Shown here piece by piece: positions 61,501 through 64,000 of a DNA stretch of 64,000 nt. The first letter of the stretch is position 1, and each line of letters begins with the position of its first letter. This DNA is from Schizochytrium sp. TIO01. Taxonomy: Eukaryota > Sar > Bigyra > Thraustochytrida > Thraustochytriidae. The stretch is from assembly GCA_004764695.1 (NCBI GenBank), contig SMSO01000035.1, forward strand, positions 3,477,040 through 3,541,039, given 5' to 3'. The notes beneath the pieces were generated by a model, which was not told where the DNA came from, ran no database searches, and was given only the letters and a program-made list of their open reading frames with translations. A program made the translations under genes and the position numbers.

Positions 61501-64000
61501 AAGTAAGGTGCTCTGTGAACAAATTCGTGCAGCTATTGAATCACGAGCTGCCTCTCTGCGTGAACTTACCAAGCTCCAGAACAAATTGTCTAAAATGCGG
61601 AAGGTTCTTCAAACTGGGTCGCAGCCGAAAAGTATTGACGCAGGCAAGTGCGAGAATCAGGTTCGCCAGCTTGTCAATCGGGCAACGGACTGGATCCAGC
61701 GCGCTCACTTCCTCTGTCGAGTTGTACGAGATGAAGATTTTGGTGGCGAAGAAAAGCCAAAGCCAAAGAAGCGCAAGCGCAACCAAAAGAAGTTCAGCAG
61801 CCAAAAGGCCAAATTGCAGGGGCCTTTTGCAGCGTACGAACGTATTTCCTTTAAGGCTTTCGCAGAGTTTTACAAAGAAGGCGTTGAAATGCCCATCAAT
61901 CTAGAAATGCCACTGCAAGATTTAGTGTCTCTCCGCGCAGAACTTCAAGGTACCAAGGAACAATTACGAGAATTTTTGTCTCGCTGTGGCGTAGAAGGCA
62001 GTTTTGATACAATCTTTTCTGAAGGGGAGGCAGACTCTGTCATCCCTACGTTAGGCGATGATAACAATGACGGAGACGGTGAAGATGATGACGCTGCATC
62101 TGACTCTCAGCAGCAGCAAAAGGGAGAACCAGAAGGAAAGCAAGATGAGGACCATCAGGCAGAAGACCTTGAAAAGGCAGCCGAGATTGAGCAGAACAAC
62201 CAAGACGCGATGGAGGTTGAAGTGGCGTCTTCTTCATCTAGAGTTTTTTCTACTGCAATAAAGAAAACACTTACCCCGGCTGTTACCGAAGCTCCTTCCT
62301 CTGACAATCTCGTTGCTGGAGGTATTGAGAACGAGGCCTCGCTATCCGCACCAACCGATGAAGTCAAAAAGCCTTCACTTGCTGACATTACGGCAATTCT
62401 GGATGAATGTCTTATGGTAAGCGTTGTGACTGCTGAGGAAAAGGGTCTGCGCGATGCCTTTGAACAGGCCTTGGCATGGATAGCCAAAGCCTTGGCACTC
62501 TGCCCTGGCCGTGCGGAGTGGGAAGGGGTGGAGGCTGTCACTGAAGCCGAGGCGGAGGATCTTTCTTTGGACATTATCGAAGGTCTACTGAATGAAGGAA
62601 ACAGTCTCTATATCAATGTTGGGGAACTCGTCTCTGACTTGAAGAACACCCTTGTTAAAGTGAAATCGTGGACATCTCGTGCTTCTGCGGTTGTTGATGC
62701 TTACGAGATCAATTTGCAAGCTCTCTCATTGACATGGAATTCTCAAGGTTATAATGATGATGATGAGACAGTTGAAGATGTTGAAAACAACGAAGACATG
62801 ACGATTGATCAGGAAGAAATTGCAGCAGTCAAAGAGGCCCTCGGCATTGAGATGTCAATAGGCCGCTCTAAACGTGAGAGTGTCAAAAAGCGCACGTCAA
62901 CTGCGAACAATTCTGCAAAATCTGGTAGTGCAGCTGTAGTTGCCGCGGCCCGCGCTCAAGAACAGCTTGAGCGCGACGCAGAAATTGGCCTTGTCCCTCG
63001 TAAAGAGGAAGCACTTGCTTGGGCAGACTTAGACAATAGTTTGGACTCCATTGTCGCTTCTAAGCATATTGATGTGCTTGGTCCGGACCAATCGTCTTCA
63101 AATGATAAGCTCAGTGTTGAGCTTTTTACTGCACCAAAGCCCAAGGCACCCGAAACTGAGCAGGATGTCAAGTCCTTTCAAATGTTGCCTTCTGAGTACT
63201 GCAGTGTGGTTGAAGATGCCCGTGCACTACGCGCAGAACTTGACCAGGCTACCATAATGCAAGTTGCGGATCGTGAATCCGTAGTGCAGATGGTGCGATG
63301 GATTGCGGAGACCGGAGACTTTCTTGAAAAGGTCAGCCGTGCGATCCAAGGTATGGAGAATGCAAACATGGAGACAATTCGAGACCTTATTAATGACTGC
63401 CAGCGTCTGCAGGAATCTGACTTTGATAAAGAGGAGGTTCAGAAGAAACGTTATTCTTTGACTGGTTGTATTTCACGGGCCAGCCTTCGCTTGCAAAAGA
63501 TTGGTCGCAACATCAATGCTTGGAATCAAATCGCTCAGAAACGCATTGGACAATCCAAAACCCTATCGGGCTGCCTTGCGCTGCGTGTTCTTTTGGAAGA
63601 AAAGTTAAATCATCGATTATACCCAACGTCTCCTGTGGAAATTGCTGTGCGTGAAGAGTTGAAACACATGGAATCATGGCTCCTAACCGCGCGTTCACGT
63701 CTTGATGCTGATGAATCAGGGCGTGGCACAGCAGAAGAGCTTGAGAAGCTCGCATCTGAGGGTGCCAAACTCAAAATTAACTTTCCTGAGGTGAAGGAGT
63801 TACGAAGTGCTGTGCGAAGAGCTCGTGCTTGGTTGTCACAACTCAAGCGTACTGGCATTGAACGCGGAGAGGCGAGCTTGTCTCAGTTGGAAGAGCTAGT
63901 CGCCGCTGCCAAAGAGATTCCTGTAGACCTTACCGAGCATACACGCGTTTTAGAGCAAGCAACGCGAGTATACTGTGTCTGCCGTCGTGGTTTCCACGGT
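58550..64000 (+). CDS. Acidic ELM2-like / PLU-1-repeat / PHD-finger chromatin protein (3' partial)
   Basis: The frame is open without a stop from the ATG at 58550 (a second ATG is adjacent) to the right edge, giving 1817 codons. Residues 1-265 are highly acidic with a basic cluster KPKGRKRQR near 254, a likely nuclear signal. Residues about 324-509 resemble an ELM2 domain: RYDNDAYQAPLPDL at its start and DEQALEFLHRCDYDIMRAKFLL at its end. From about residue 735 onward are many helical units of the PLU-1 type seen in KDM5/Lid demethylases, for example LLALVKEAETLPIDLSAE and ARAWLSQL followed by LEELVAAAKEIPVDL. The last visible residues, YCVCRRGFHG, begin a PHD finger. No JmjN, ARID or JmjC domain occurs in the visible part, so it is not an ordinary KDM5 from its N-terminus. 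A role as a scaffold in a histone-modifying complex is inferred. Confidence 0.8.
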   Translation, partial: MMAAAHEATHDEAASDLRADDEAYHEGEGEASDSESTTQRDPVAQTEQPAAVEASPAAAEDNDEGAEDDEKDDKEDRENDRENDNSGSENEGENDADNKDKDAGEEGQSEENTGPEESAEAEEVEEEERSKKRRKNSAADEDAKGKDQEDGDMDVDEGEEEQDGDDKEQINGVDDGVDEDSKDGKEEVVDEEDAQTSEKEDMKENDDDDDESADKNENAQDGDENDSKKSQGGEDAEDGGAKEEAKKEESKPKGRKRQRSIDSEDFALLTAEVTKRASLRPRLGGSQVKPTTPMLGVSPRASAVAAAASLEDLDNEDELEVDRPGVMYPVRHPRYDNDAYQAPLPDLRDRAELQEDNLQQESPLGMTLDELPMRVTQLAVNENVVWRGKAEAQLSTQELDEYLYFCRSLTRERPPAGGSHFVFHFKKRQRGRKAANDSGMSNAALDKILTLAQEPVDEPEDPDEQVSNALVDNLNNATTMVLRPSASDEQALEFLHRCDYDIMRAKFLLLSAHGAGIDLVSLDRQAHLTGNTGAGSTRTTKQGKGNSASISPWDIVAALAKEDPGSSGPTKVRRSASSSSSQSSNSGLTGNKGLKAWVTNAKTALAGKAPSIPTRRKLLQLVQDFPAIRSDASDAKAVAAAVDVCAQLEKKLLAVDEWIANTHDAVSLVKPDLHWTADELKDLIDTVPSGVRLAELDCLKSLQETCIGLQKDLHSALEQVLTDSPPSVNLLRSILRRAKELPLDLIGVDQVEAYVEQAEKVSQEILDMVPANRHWRAQLVMPPKSKRKATKRWEAHNLEALRTKLADADQCKVNFPSKRLLQSVIHDGESWVSRCEAARSGENTDVKLLLALVKEAETLPIDLSAERELLDEQLRRVQECIAKVRNAVPRSGSKSTRGAQEMDKMELETLRALKDEAVTIGIKQEDIDEMQRIVDDADAWKARAKSALDDSDAVDAETLRNLIIEADDMPVIMPETEFLDAQVESKVLCEQIRAAIESRAASLRELTKLQNKLSKMRKVLQTGSQPKSIDAGKCENQVRQLVNRATDWIQRAHFLCRVVRDEDFGGEEKPKPKKRKRNQKKFSSQKAKLQGPFAAYERISFKAFAEFYKEGVEMPINLEMPLQDLVSLRAELQGTKEQLREFLSRCGVEGSFDTIFSEGEADSVIPTLGDDNNDGDGEDDDAASDSQQQQKGEPEGKQDEDHQAEDLEKAAEIEQNNQDAMEVEVASSSSRVFSTAIKKTLTPAVTEAPSSDNLVAGGIENEASLSAPTDEVKKPSLADITAILDECLMVSVVTAEEKGLRDAFEQALAWIAKALALCPGRAEWEGVEAVTEAEAEDLSLDIIEGLLNEGNSLYINVGELVSDLKNTLVKVKSWTSRASAVVDAYEINLQALSLTWNSQGYNDDDETVEDVENNEDMTIDQEEIAAVKEALGIEMSIGRSKRESVKKRTSTANNSAKSGSAAVVAAARAQEQLERDAEIGLVPRKEEALAWADLDNSLDSIVASKHIDVLGPDQSSSNDKLSVELFTAPKPKAPETEQDVKSFQMLPSEYCSVVEDARALRAELDQATIMQVADRESVVQMVRWIAETGDFLEKVSRAIQGMENANMETIRDLINDCQRLQESDFDKEEVQKKRYSLTGCISRASLRLQKIGRNINAWNQIAQKRIGQSKTLSGCLALRVLLEEKLNHRLYPTSPVEIAVREELKHMESWLLTARSRLDADESGRGTAEELEKLASEGAKLKINFPEVKELRSAVRRARAWLSQLKRTGIERGEASLSQLEELVAAAKEIPVDLTEHTRVLEQATRVYCVCRRGFHG

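Overview
This window is nuclear DNA from a eukaryote, most likely a protist. Four of the six long protein genes are intronless over everything visible (BUB2-like, EF-hand/RGS, PARP-like/TLDc and MYB), the ELM2/PLU-1/PHD gene is intronless as far as it can be read, and one gene (EF-hand) has two short GT-AG introns. The single tRNA gene is a eukaryotic-type tRNA-His with internal box A and box B, A73, and no encoded G-1 or CCA. Receiver-domain signalling, a BUB2-like TBC GAP, an EF-hand/RGS fusion, a PARP-like/TLDc protein with poly-Q, a three-repeat MYB and an ELM2/PLU-1/PHD protein together suggest a microbial eukaryote. A stramenopile such as a labyrinthulomycete (thraustochytrid) is my best guess, at low to moderate confidence.

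Layout. 1-346: 3' end of a receiver-domain protein (+). 1237-2226: BUB2/Cdc16-like TBC GAP (-). 5456-6721: EF-hand plus RGS protein with a myristoylation-type N-terminus (+). 7332-10247: inactive-looking PARP-fold/coiled-coil/poly-Q/TLDc protein (-), convergent with the previous gene. 11741-11811: tRNA-His(GTG) (+). 13358-17824: giant low-complexity protein ending in three MYB repeats (-). 17.8-38.8 kb: about 21 kb without a recognisable gene, crowded with microsatellites, including long pure (AATC)n, (AAAC)n and (GATT)n arrays and a two-variant CTAAA/CTTAA array. 38.8-54.5 kb: AT-rich and mostly featureless, with a possible C2-like fragment, a perfect 15-bp hairpin and a probable decayed Ty1/copia reverse-transcriptase relic. 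54496-56058: four-EF-hand protein in three exons (+). 58550-64000: large acidic ELM2-like/PLU-1/PHD chromatin protein (+), running off the right edge.

There are no operons. The genes are independent transcription units covering calcium and G-protein signalling, cell-cycle control and chromatin or transcription. The most distinctive content is the set of unusual domain fusions and the repeat island, which is roughly bounded by the same tetranucleotide array in opposite orientations. I saw no CRISPR array, rRNA gene or intact transposon.
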